Positions 8,845 through 18,549 of a stretch of DNA of 64,000 nucleotides are shown in pieces. Location of the stretch: the NCBI GenBank assembly GCA_032622095.1, contig CP136068.1, positions 61,464,025 through 61,528,024 on the forward strand, given 5' to 3'. A program made the position numbers and the translations under genes. Under the pieces are notes generated by a model, which was not told the origin of the DNA, searched no databases, and saw nothing but the letters and a program-made list of their open reading frames with translations. Numbering within the stretch: the stretch's first letter is position 1; every line of letters starts with the position of its first letter. The DNA is from Siphonodentalium dalli (lineage: Eukaryota > Mollusca > Scaphopoda > Gadilida > Siphonodentaliidae).

Positions 8845-10439
8845 ATTTTGTGTTGACGCGTCAGCGAGTCAATTTCTGGAAGTCACTATCAGGTGGTATT
8901 GCACTACCATGCATCATCAAAATATGCTGTCCGAAATCAAAAGAAGACACCGAGCTCTCCGTGCCCTCTTAGCCAATATCGGATTTTTATGGGGTTAATA
9001 ATACCGGCCGGAGTCGAGTGAGCGAGTAACATTTTCTAGGTTGACCTCGTGGAGAATGTCACTACGTTATAACGTCGAGATATAGTGTCCACGGGCCCAG
9101 GGGGCCGCCCGGGCGGTCCCAATGTTCTTTTTGTTTATATACCATTTTATCGGATTTTGAGGGGTTAATAACACAGGCCGGAGTCGAGCGAGCGAGTACC
9201 ATTTTCTATGTTGACCACGTGGGGTATGTCGCTACGTTATAACGTCGAGATATAGTGTCCACGGGCCCAGGGGCCACCCGGGCGGTCCCAATGTTCTTTT
9301 TGATTATATACCATTTTATCGGATTTTGAGGGGTTAATAACACCGGCCGGAGTCGAGCGAGCGAGTACCATTTTCTATGTTGACCACGTGGGGTATGTCG
9401 CTACGTTATAACGTCGAGATATAGTGTCCACGGTCCCAATGTTCTTTTTGATTATATACCATTTTATCGGATTTTGAGGGGTTAATAACACCGGCCGGAG
9501 TCGAGCGAGCGAGTACCATTTTCTATGTTGACCACGTGGGGTATGTCGCTACGTTATAACGTCGAGATATAGTGTCCACGGGCCCATGGGGCCTCCCGGG
9601 CGGTCCCAATGTTCTTTTTGTTTATATACCATTTTATAGGATTTTGAGGGGTTAATAACACCGTCCGAAGTCGAGCGAGCGAGTAACATTTTCGAGGTTA
9701 ACCTCGTGGGGTATGTCGCTATGTTATAACGTCGAGATATAGTGTCCTCGGGCCCGTGGGGCCGCCCGGGCGGTCCCAGTGTTCATTTTGTTTATATACC
9801 ATTTTATCGGATCTTGAGGGGTTAATAACACCGGCCGGAGTCGAGCGAGTAACATTTTCTAGGTTGACCTTGTGGGGTATGTCGCTACGTTATAACGTCG
9901 AGATATAGTGTCCACGTGCCCAGGGGGCCGCCCGGCGGTCCCAATGTTCTTTTTGATTATATACCATTTTATCGGATTTTGAGGGGTTAATAACACCGGC
10001 CGAAGTCGAGCGAGCGAGTAACATTTTCTAGGTTGACCTCGTGGGGTATGTCGCTATTGTTCGAGATATAGTGTCCCGGGCAGTCCCAAGGTTTTTTTTG
10101 TTTATAGACTATTTTACCAGTTTTACTGGAATTTGAGGGGTTAATAACATCGGCCGTGGACGCCTCAACGAGTTAATATATGGAATTAACACTTATGTGT
10201 ATTGCACTACCGAGAATCACCAAAATAATCTGTCTGAAAACACACGAAGACACCAGTAATCACTCTTTTAGCCAATATCGGCATTTGTGGGGTTAATATG
10301 ACTGGCCGGAGACGAGCGAGCGAGTAAATTTTCCTATGTTGCCCCCAGGTGGCATGTGGCTACGTTATAACGTCGAGATATTGTGTCCACAGGCTTGTGT
10401 GGCCACCCGGGCGGTCCCGGGTGGTAATTAGTCACACCC
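8845..10439 (-). repeat. Right terminal inverted repeat, seven-plus tandem units
   Basis: Reading outward there is a diverged ~150-bp module (8845-9000) like the left arm's 5345-5500 module. Seven tandem units follow, with GTCGAGATAT-type motifs at about 9074, 9244, 9413, 9561, 9731, 9897 and 10060 (periods 163-170, one shortened to 148 by loss of the GC box). A second ~150-bp module (about 10145-10320) comes next and a terminal unit to 10439. Most units carry the exact palindrome ACGTTATAACGT; the unit near 10060 has lost it. The order mirrors the left arm but with more copies. Confidence 0.85.
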
Positions 10440-10447
10440 GTCCAACC
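10440..10447. repeat. Right 8-bp target-site duplication (GTCCAACC)
   Basis: Direct copy of 5217-5224, immediately outside the right terminus. Confidence 0.65.
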
Positions 10448-11285
10448 AAACTTCTGCCAATAAGGTGCACAACTTCGGGGAAAAAAGTCGGACGGTGGTA
10501 TATTATTGCAATAGACCTATATACCAAATATCAATTGAATCTGTTAATATTTCATTGAGTTATTGCACTAACAGTGATAAAATTGTTATTAAAATAGACT
10601 TGTAAACTAAAAATTCGGACAAACCAGGTTTTTGAACTCGTCCGAGATATTGTTGCAAGAGACTCATATACCAAATATTGTTTAAATCGGTTAATATTTC
10701 ATTGAGTTATCGCGCTAACGGTGATAACATTGCTAAAAATAGACAAACTAAGACCCATAACTCCGCGAAAAAAATTCGGACAAACCAAGTTTTCGAACTC
10801 GTCCGAGATATTGTTGCAAGAGACTCATATACCAAATATTGTTTAAATCGGTTAATATTTCATTGAGTTATCGCGCTAACGGTGATAACATTGCTAAAAA
10901 TAGACAAACTAAGACCCATAACTCCGCGAATAAAAATTTGGACAAACCTGGTTTTCGAACTCGTCCGAGATATTGTTGCAGGAGACTCATATACCAAATA
11001 TGGTTGAAATCGGTTAATATTTCATCGAGTTATCGCGCTATCGGTGATAAAATTGCTAAAAATAGACAAACTAAGGCCCATAACTCCGCGAAAATAATTC
11101 GGACAAACCGGTTTTCGAACTCGTCCGAGATATTGTTGCAAGAGTCTCATATACCAAATATTGTTGAAATCGGTTAATATTTGCGTGAGTTATCGCGCTA
11201 TCGGTGAAAAACTTAACTAAAAACCATCTAAGATGGATAACTCTTGTAAAAAAGTTCGGACGTGACCCATTTTTACAGGCAGTAA
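10448..11285. repeat. 161-bp tandem repeat, about five units
   Basis: The motif GAGATATTGTTGCA recurs at 10644, 10805, 10967 and 11127 (spacings 161, 162, 160), with more diverged units at both edges. Each unit includes CTCATATACCAAATAT, TCGGTTAATATTT, GAGTTATCGCGCTA, CCCATAACTCCGCGAA and a CGGACAAACC box. The two middle units are nearly identical. This family type is widespread in mollusc genomes. Plus-strand open frames of 62-112 codons arise from the repeat and are not genes. The sequence just left of the long-TIR element (about 5190-5216) looks like the continuation of the first unit, as if the element inserted into this array. Confidence 0.85.
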
Positions 11286-11289
11286 ATAG

Positions 11290-11905
11290 TCATTGGGAGC
11301 AACTGCCATACCAAAAAATTTTTTAATCCGTTCACAAATGTCAAAGTTATAAGGCATTCTTTAGGTCCGCCTGCCGCCGCCCGCCAGCCAACCGTCCCTC
11401 GTCAAACCATAAGTCGAGTTTTTGAAAAACTTCAAAAACTCGACTAAAAATAACACAGGAAAAATAGTTCTTCATTATTACTTGACTGAAGGACCCAACC
11501 CGAAATTTGATGATGTAAGTGATTTTGTGAGCGATTTTGCTTTGCTTACAATAATTTATGCAATTTCTCCTCAAGTTATATTTTCGACTTTACATTAAGG
11601 TTCCCGTCAAAACTTCAAAAAGTTCCAAGATTATGGACAGGTGCATGGAATATATGAATTTTATAGGCGTTAGCCAGAGTATAGATTTGTGGCATGATCT
11701 ATAAAGTTAGTTTTACACGACGAACAAGTACATAATAGTCTTTTATAATATTATGTGTGTAATTAACCGAAAGTTTAGTTTATATGGGATGTCTGTCTGG
11801 AACAAACTGATGGCGCCAGTATTAAAGTGATATGAAACATTTTGTTGGGTGATAAAAAGAAATGGAGAATAATCTTGCTCAAACTCATTATATTTATGAA
11901 TATTA
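11290..11905. repeat. 0.6-kb segment, copy 2 (outside the element)
   Basis: Near-identical copy of 8111-8725 in the same orientation, joined directly to the last 161-bp repeat unit at TCATTGGG. It contains the exact hairpin at 11412-11445. The left junctions of the two copies share only TCATTGGG, and no flanking duplication is evident. Confidence 0.9.
11412..11445. repeat. Perfect hairpin, second copy
   Basis: Same 15-bp stem and AAAC loop as 8233-8266. Confidence 0.85.
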
Positions 11906-12262
11906 ATCCAAATTTACAACACACCGACAGTCTTATATATTTATTAAATGCAATGCGTATATTAATGGCAAAATCATCTGCATTAGCTTATCGAAGATTG
12001 TTGCGTCCCGAATCGAGATGTAAATATTTACAATTGTGTGTAGATCAGACAGTGTTTTCTATGGGAGGCCAAATTCATATTTAATAGCTAATTACTCTTA
12101 AGCATTATTACCTCACTAACAACTCCATTAGGCTTGAATATTAATGAGCTAGGCTAGCTGTCACAAGCTGGGAATTCTGTCCATCTCAAAAATTTATTTA
12201 AGTATCGCTGTATCTCTCGACTGAGAATTAACTAAGGAAACCTTGGTCTAGTTATAACTTAC
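11906..12262. other. Non-coding stretch
   Basis: No gene, RNA or repeat is recognised. An 80-codon plus-strand frame starts inside the duplicated segment (11842) and runs to 12084; it has no family signature and is not called. Confidence 0.4.
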
Positions 12263-12318
12263 AGACTGCATACACTCCTTGACAGGTTTATCCAGATAAC
12301 AATTTAATTGTATATCAG
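12263..12318 (-). CDS. Putative small internal exon, unknown protein
   Basis: On the minus strand a strong acceptor (GTTTTTTATTATATTCAG) and a strong donor (GTAAGTTATA) enclose 56 bp. Two frames contain stops. The third (phase 1 in, phase 0 out) is open and reads DIQLNCYLDKPVKECMQS after a split codon. The phase-1 entry matches the phase-1 exit of the first exon at 16060-16141, and the phase-0 exit matches the exon at 4443-4526. A 56-bp exon is short, so chance pairing of splice motifs is possible. Confidence 0.42.
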
Positions 12319-12942
12319 CTGAATATAATAAAAAACACGACAAAACTTAGCACAGAAGATCAATATAACTTTTTCGGTTGCCGATTATCGCAATACGAAA
12401 ATTTTAATATCTTGAGTAGGATTGTGTTCTGTAGTTACAATAATGTATTTTTTTAACTTCCCGAGATCACAAATTGGATTCCTGCAGGCCACCTACATGT
12501 AGTTTGTTTCACGCATGTTTTCACTACACGGTGGAGGGCAGTTTGTAGTAAATTGAACGTGGTCACGAAAAAAATAACTCAGTGTATGGCGATAACGAGC
12601 ACCAATAGCACGGTGACCTGCGATGCAAGATGATAACAGTGGTATTATGGTGGTATCTCCACAGTAAGTACCGACCCGTAACCTAGTTAACAGCTCGCTT
12701 AATTACATCATAGCAAAGTAATGTACGTTATACAAAATATTTTTATGGGGCATAGTATGGGATTAGATGCGACAGCGCCCAATGTTTATGTTTTCAAATG
12801 AGAGAGAACTCTAAGATGCCCATTATTTTCGTAAATTATTACTTTTATGAAATAACGGTCAAGTCTATAGATTTACACCACAAAAACACAACCTTCGCAA
12901 AACGTATAAGAAATGCTAAACCCAGGGTAGGTGTGCTTGGGG
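12319..12942. other. Non-coding stretch
   Basis: Nothing is recognised apart from the pyrimidine-rich tract of the exon acceptor at its left edge. Confidence 0.45.
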
Positions 12943-13897
12943 TAGGGATCTGCGAATCGAGGAATTTGCATCGAATCAAATCTCGATATCGAATCTTCTT
13001 CCCAATATCGACATCGAATCGAATCTCGAATTGAATCATCTAGTCATTGACATTGTTTATTTATGTGTTTATTTTCTTGTATCATGAAAAAAACTGCAAA
13101 AGTCACTAGATAGTAGATACTGTGTAACAATGTTAATCTCCATAAACATCCGTGCTAGTAGGGATCTTGTGTTTTTTATTTAGGATAATCATGACATATA
13201 GGCAAGTCATTCTCACGGGATATGTTGCATTGAATTTCTATCTAGCTGTGTCCGGCGAACGTGACACCAAAAAGTGACAGTAATTAAGACACATAAAGAC
13301 AGTTCAATAAATGTATCACAAACCCCATGAAATGGAAGTCAAAGAGTGACTGTAAGTAAGACACATAAAGACAGTTCAATAAACGTATCACAAACCCCAT
13401 GAAATGGAAGTCACTTGTCTACATTAAAGATAATACAGATTTGACACACTTGGACATGCATGGGTACACCGTTCGGCTATATACATGTAATTGCAATGAT
13501 GGTTATCTGTTAAACTTTTCAACCCACAATAGATCACACACCAACATCCCATATTCACAATATAGTTTGTCTTCATGGAGGGGGTCCTAGAAAGCACACA
13601 TAAATTACAACCGAAATCAATTGAGTTAAATTCCGCATCTAGCGTTCAAGCACTGTGTAGACAATTTATACAGTGTCGATACAGATTACAAATACATGCG
13701 GCGATTGATCACCGTCACGGGTTGCAATCGAAGCACATAATTTGCATAATGCACGTGTATTCTGAACATGTATTTCTAGATGCAAAAAAACGACACTACA
13801 CCAAAGTAACATCGATTCGAAAATATCCGAATCAGCAGACCGATTCGGGTGCCCGATATCGACATTGAATCGAATCTCGAATATTCGCAGAGCCCTA
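12943..13897. mobile_element. hAT-like non-autonomous element (~955 bp)
   Basis: The left end TAGGGATCTGCGAAT and the right end ATTCGCAGAGCCCTA are inverted repeats with one mismatch. Subterminal ATCGAATC-rich blocks (12955-13040 and 13810-13882) mirror each other. A TAGGG/CAGGG start followed by CTGCGAAT is common at hAT ends. Flanks GCTTGGGG (12935-12942) and GCTTATAG (13898-13905) match at five of eight positions, compatible with a decayed 8-bp target duplication. There is no transposase frame; the frames at 12798-13034 and 13575-13868 are incidental. Confidence 0.65.
13270..13413. repeat. 72-bp direct tandem duplication
   Basis: AAGACACATAAAGACAGTTC and CACAAACCCCATGAAATGG occur twice with a 72-bp offset (GTGACAGTAATT at 13274, GTGACTGTAAGT at 13346). 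The copies differ at only a few positions and lie inside the hAT-like element. Confidence 0.85.
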
Positions 13898-14789
13898 GCT
13901 TATAGCGCGCGGATGGACATGTACTACAAAAGTCAGCCCAAAACAATCACGTTGTATTTAATACCAAATATTGCTTTTATGGACATTCTGCTACATTCAA
14001 TTGACAGTGCAATATCAGGTCTTTCATATTTTGGAATGGAAGAAGAAAAACAAGTGACAATTAATGCCTTTTATGCGCATAATGATGCAGTAAGTCACAA
14101 ATACAAAAAAAATTCAGAATCGGAAACCCGAAGATGTCTGGCCTTTCGATATGTACATGTAAAGATTGTTTGCTAAATTTTCTACAAGCAATAAGCAGGT
14201 ACTCTGGCAAATGTGAGAATACAGCTACAATAGCTGAATTCAGCTAACCAAACTGTATTCAGTTATATATTATACCCTCAAACCAACTGTTTTTCGATAA
14301 ACTATAATCGCTAATTTGCGCATCGAAAATAGGCTACCATATTCTCTGCCACTCTCAACTGCAATGCCTTTTGTCGACACGGCGACGCTAATTTTGTGTG
14401 AAAATTTTCTACAGCGGTCAATGTTGGTCATAATGGTTTAATAACACTCTTGTGCAATGAGGAATACCTTGAAATGTAATACAATATTCATCACCGAAGA
14501 TGGAACTATTCCCGGAAGTATGATCAATAGGTTGCTGCTAAAACGTTGTTTGTTTGGTGAGTTAAAATAGGTCAAAAGGGAACATCTCGAGCAAGAGATT
14601 AATGGGGCGAGTTCCATTCACTGCTTGAGCTGACTATCCGCAAAAAGGTGTGTAAATCACATTAAAAACGTAGCTCAATCGGGCGACAGTAGACAAAACG
14701 AGCTACGTACTAGACCGTTTTGGATGTTTGCCCGACCTGTACTGTACAGTGTACATGACAAAATAATATAACAATAACATGATTTTTGA
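13898..14789. other. Non-coding stretch
   Basis: No feature is recognised. A 103-codon plus-strand frame (13865-14176) starts within the hAT-like element end and shows no family motif, so it is left out. Confidence 0.4.
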
Positions 14790-14934
14790 GGGCGTTATGG
14801 TTAATTATTAACGGCCCGGCTGGAATGATTAACAGACCAAGGGCCTATTAGCGGCCCGAGACGAAGTCGAGGGACGATAATAGGCCCGAGGGCTGTTAAT
14901 CATTCCAGAGGGCCGTTAATAAACCATAATGCCC
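14790..14934. repeat. 145-bp imperfect palindrome (MITE-like)
   Basis: The left arm GGGCGTTATGGTT and right arm AACCATAATGCCC pair with one mismatch. Pairing resumes at ATTAACGGCCC / GGGCCGTTAAT, CTGGAATGATTAACAG / CTGTTAATCATTCCAG (exact over 16 bases) and GGGCCTATTA / TAATAGGCCC. The centre contains CCCGAGACGAAGTCGAGGG. The whole folds on itself, like a palindromic MITE. Confidence 0.8.
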
Positions 14935-15185
14935 GATGAAATCATGTTATTACTATTATTACCACAGTTTTGGACATTTGACCCATTTGAGGATTTAGTG
15001 GAATAATGAAGTACCGGTAGATTAAGAGAGAAATATTTTCAAGAACATTTAAGTTTGATATCATTTGACTTGTCAGCTGACACGGACTGACGGAGTCTCG
15101 AAAATAGGACAGGGGAAAACCCAGCATTGGAGACGCGTAACAACCAATGAGAGGTTGACAGCTAAAAGTATCAATGCATACTTAC

Positions 15186-15276
15186 GCTTGATACAATAAT
15201 TCAATCGTATGGCGTGAATTCCAATCATAAAACCACTTTTGTGTCGAGGAAATCGGATACATCTTCCCATTATTTT
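15186..15276 (-). CDS. Possible alternative exon, unknown protein
   Basis: On the minus strand an acceptor (GTTTATTTCAAG) and a strong donor (GTAAGTATG) enclose 91 bp. Entering in phase 1, as the first exon requires, it stays open for 30 codons (NNGKMYPISSTQKWFYDWN... ending LLYQ) and exits in phase 2. That exit does not fit the exon at 12263-12318: joining them gives a stop almost at once. It is therefore an alternative or frame-breaking (poison-type) exon, part of another transcript, or a false positive. No domain is recognised. Confidence 0.3.
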
Positions 15277-15359
15277 CTTGAAATAAACACGCCATAATAA
15301 TCGGAAGTTGAAGGGACGTAACTCTCACGATAATAAACGAGATCTATAGTTTCCGGGCG

Positions 15360-15399
15360 GCGGGCCGATATTGAACTAGGCTTCTCATTATCGGCCCGC
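15360..15399. repeat. Short GC-rich hairpin
   Basis: GCGGGCCGATA (15360-15370) and TATCGGCCCGC (15389-15399) form an 11-bp perfect stem, allowing for the G at 15360, around an 18-base loop. Confidence 0.55.
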
Positions 15400-16059
15400 T
15401 GTTTTGGTAACAATACGCTATTTGGAACGCCCCGAAAAACATTATCAATGGCCTAGACTAGAGAACGCCCTATAAAGTGGTAATAATAATCAGTAGATCT
15501 AAATCACCTGAACAAGAAAATGTCAAGCCAAAATTAGCTGCCTGCTATAAAGTGTTATTGATACATGTTCCAATACATTATCGATATATATATATATAGT
15601 CTATTCTTCTTCTTATCGTGTATATAGTAGAAATTTGCGGGGTTTTTTTGTTGTGGTGAAAAGTGAAGTATTGCGTTTCCACGGCGACAGATGCAAAACG
15701 AGGAAAAAACGAAACGATTTGATTGTGAAGATTCTACACTACTACAGAGATAATTTTTAGTTTATTGTCTTGAATTTTATATGAATTACGAATATGGTGC
15801 AGTCCCAGAAATGTGTCAAGGCAATATTGCAACATGACATTGTCATTGTGGAATGCAACATTTTCCTAATTCCGAGTTATTTTAAGTCGTCTCACCTCGA
15901 TCACAAATGTGTTCGATCGACACATTCTATTTTTAGACTGTTAACTACACACATGCTCTCAATTTGATTTTTGAAACATTTGCATGGCCATCATGCAATA
16001 ACAAACACAGTTCAAGTTTCGTTATCTGTGTTACCTACATGGATACAAAAAATACTTAC
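15400..16059. other. Non-coding stretch, probable first intron
   Basis: No feature except a short TATATATATATATA run near 15585-15598. If the minus-strand gene model is right, this is the 5' end of its first intron. Confidence 0.4.
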
Positions 16060-16141
16060 CACTAAATCGTTGTTGCAGGTCCGCCGAGAGGGCGGAGAGG
16101 CCCCATTCACCCAATTTTCCGGAGACAAAATCGTCCGCCAT
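16060..16141 (-). CDS. Putative first coding exon, unknown protein
   Basis: On the minus strand ATGGCGGAC starts at 16141 in a strong Kozak context (A at -3, G at +4), with an in-frame TAG two codons upstream that fixes the start. The frame reads MADDFVSGKLGEWGL... and ends ADLQQRFS plus one base (82 bp, 27 codons, phase 1) at a textbook donor, G|GTAAGTATT. Its GC-rich coding body contrasts with the AT-rich DNA on its left. The MADD opening and LGEWGLSAL segment recall the start of a small helical domain (SAM-like at best), but that is a guess. CCAAT and CACGTG elements lie just upstream. The remaining exons would be at lower coordinates, across the transposon-rich region. Confidence 0.58.
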
Positions 16142-16200
16142 GATCTATAAAATGTGAATCTGAAAGCGAGTCTCCAAATATATCACGTGCACCAATGAGA
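16142..16200 (-). promoter_or_regulatory. Putative proximal promoter / 5' UTR with CACGTG and CCAAT
   Basis: Within 60 bp upstream of the ATG are a perfect E-box CACGTG (16184-16189) and a CCAAT pentamer on the plus strand (16192-16196, ATTGG on the gene strand). These are common in TATA-less animal promoters. The transcription start is not determinable by eye. Confidence 0.35.
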
Positions 16201-16480
16201 TTAGCACGTTTTTTGCGGAACCCCCAAATTTCCACATCTCGTTCCTCCAATTAAGTAATATCTCCCGGGAGGGTTCAAATGAGTCTCAGTGAGATTTAAA
16301 ACGACCCCTCGTGGCCACGCAAAACTATGGAATCAAGTCTCCAATTAACTTACCCTCGAATCTTAAACCCGCAATGTTTAGTGTGCACCCCAGGATAGGC
16401 AGATTGTTCCCCGTGAGAGACCAATTCAACCTACGGAATTCTCAACCTTCCAACATTGACCCCCGTGTAATTAGTGTGTG
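16201..16480. other. Single-copy spacer before the GC-rich satellite
   Basis: No gene is recognised. GTAAGTTAATT on the minus strand near 16350 resembles a splice donor and could belong to an upstream non-coding exon, but nothing else supports it. Confidence 0.35.
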
Positions 16481-16495
16481 GAGGGGGGGGGGGGG

Positions 16496-18549
16496 GGGTC
16501 GGGGTGTTTCTATGTGGTATTTGGGGCCGGCCACCCACCCATGCCGTCAAATCGGTTACCGTTATCGAAAATGGGTGTTTCTAGGTTATTATTGTTTATT
16601 GACCTCCAAGTATGAAGAGCATATATACATATCAGTTACAGAAAGTATGTGGTAACGAGACCATTGTAAGTGGACTATATATTACACCAGTATCTATTTA
16701 CACGGAAGGACTTTGTATACATAAATTGGAAAGATGTGTACATTGCACGAAGAGCAAGGTAATAACGAGTATATGAGAAAACATTGTAGTCGGGGTGTTT
16801 CTATGTGGTATTTGGGGCCGGCCAACCACCCATGCCGTCAAATCGGTCGAAATCCTTACAGTTCTCGAAAATGGTCCATACCCCATTTTCATCCCCTCGG
16901 GGTGGCACCCCCGCCGGGGTGATGGGTGGGGGGTCGGGTGTTTCTATGTGGTATTTGGGGCCGGCCAACCACCCATGTCGTCAAATCGGTCGAAATCCTT
17001 ACCGTACTCGAAAATGGTCCATAACCCATTTTCTGGCACCCCCCGGGTGATGGTTGGGGGGGGGGGGGGGTCGCGCTGTTTCTAGGTGGTATCTCGGGCC
17101 GGCCACCCACCCATTCCTTCAAATCGGTCGAAATCCTTACCGTTCTTGAAAATGGTCCATACCCCATTTTCACACCCTCGGGGTGGCACACCCCCGGCGG
17201 TGATGGGTGGGCGGTCGGGGTGTTTCTAGGTGGTATTTCGGGCCGGCCACTCACCCATGCCGTCTAATCGGTCGAAATCCTTACCGTTCACGAAAATGGT
17301 CCGTATCCCATTTTAACCCCCGGGGGTAATTGGTTGGGGGGGGGGTCGGGTGTTTCTATGTGGTATTTGAGGCCGGCCACCCGCCCATGTCGTCAAATCG
17401 GTCGAAATCCTTACCGTTCTCGAAAATGGTCCATACCACATTTTCGGGCACCTCCAGGGTGATGGGTGGGGGTCGGGTGTTTCTAGGTGGTATTTGGGGC
17501 CCGGCCACTCACCCATGGCGTCTAATCGGTCGAAATCCTTACCGTACTCGAAAATGGTCCGTACCCCATTTTCACCCCCGGGGGGTAATGGGTGGGGGGG
17601 GGGGGGGGGGTCGGGGTGTTTCTAGGTGGTATTTGGGGCCGGCCAGCCACCAATGCCGTCAAATTGGTCGAAATCGTTACCGCTCTCGAAAATGGTCCAT
17701 ACCCCATTTTCTGGCACCCCCGGGGTTATGGGTGAGGGTCGCGTGTTTCTAGGTGGTATTTGGGGCGGGCCACCCACCCATGCCGTCAAATCGGTCGAAA
17801 TACTTACCGTTCTCTAAAATGGTTCGTACCCCATTTTGACCCCCTCGGGTGGCACCCCCTCGGGAGATCGGTGGGGAGTCGGGTGATTCTAGGTCGTATT
17901 TGGGGCGGGGCATCCACCCATGCCGTTAAATCGGTCGAAATCCTTACCGTTCTCGAAAATGGTCCATACCCGATTTTCTGGCACCCCGGGGTGATGGGTG
18001 GGGGTCGGGTGTTTCTAGGTGGTATTTGGGGCGGGCTCCCCACCCATGCCGTCAAATCGGTCGAAATCTTTACCGTTCTCGAAATGGTCCGTACCCCATT
18101 TTCACCCCCTCGGGTGGCACCCCCTGGGGAGATGGGTGGGCGGTCGGGGTGTTTCTAGGTGGTATTTGGGGCCGGCCACTCACGCATGCCGTCTAATCGG
18201 TCGAAATCCGTACCGTCTCGAAAATGGTCCGTACCCCACTTTCACTCCCGGGGGTAATGGGTGGGTGGGTAGGGGTCGGGGTGTTTCTGGGTGGCATTTG
18301 GGGCCGGCCACTCACCCATGCCGTCTAATCGGTCGAAATCCTTAACGTTATCGAAAATGGTCCGTACCACATTTTCACTCCCGGGGATGGGTGGGTGGGG
18401 GTTCGCGCTATTTCTAGGTGGTATTTCGGGCCGGCCACCCACCCATTCCGTCAAATCGGTCGAAATCCTTACCGTTCTCGAAAATGGTCCATACCCCATT
18501 TTCATCCCCTCGGGGTGGCACCCCCGCCTGGGGTGATGGGTGGAGGGGG
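16496..18549. repeat. Higher-order unit 1 of the GC-rich satellite
   Basis: The unit is defined by the 207-bp non-satellite spacer at 16583-16789 and its recurrence at 18637. The order of variant monomers after the spacer (ATCTCGGGCC variant, CCTCCAGGGTG variant, GGTCGTATTTGGGGCGGGG variant) repeats in the next unit. Spacing to the next spacer is 2,054 bp. Confidence 0.8.
16583..16789. repeat. Non-satellite spacer, copy 1 of 3
   Basis: This 207-bp AT-rich spacer starts AGGTTATTATTGTTTATTGA and ends AGAAAACATTGTA, with no similarity to the satellite monomer. It recurs at 18637-18842 and 20939-21144 with very few changes (for example loss of TATAT near 16678 and an ATAATTAT change near 16621). 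It marks the higher-order unit and may be an old insertion amplified with the array. Confidence 0.85.

Larger units (their letters stand above)
5225..10439. mobile_element. 5.2-kb long-TIR DNA element (fold-back type)
   Basis: The left end reads GGTGTGACTAATTACC (from 5226) and the right end reads GGTAATTAGTCACACC (to 10438), exact reverse complements. Inverted homology continues inward for about 0.94 kb on the left and up to 1.6 kb on the right. Both arms consist of tandem ~170-bp units. The 8-bp direct repeat GTCCAACC flanks the element. The interior (about 6166-8844) has no transposase frame that I can identify, so it is probably non-autonomous. It carries a LINE fragment and a 0.6-kb segment also found outside. 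Long, tandemly structured arms recall Foldback/Galileo-type elements, but the superfamily is unresolved. It would lie in an intron of the proposed minus-strand gene. Confidence 0.8.

Noticed and set aside
10349-11177. Plus-strand frames of 62-112 codons
   Set aside because: They arise from the arm unit and the 161-bp tandem repeat, and the peptide repeats with each unit.
13865-14176. 103-codon plus-strand frame
   Set aside because: Its start is inside the end of the hAT-like element, it has no recognisable motif, and it is AT-rich with no splice context.
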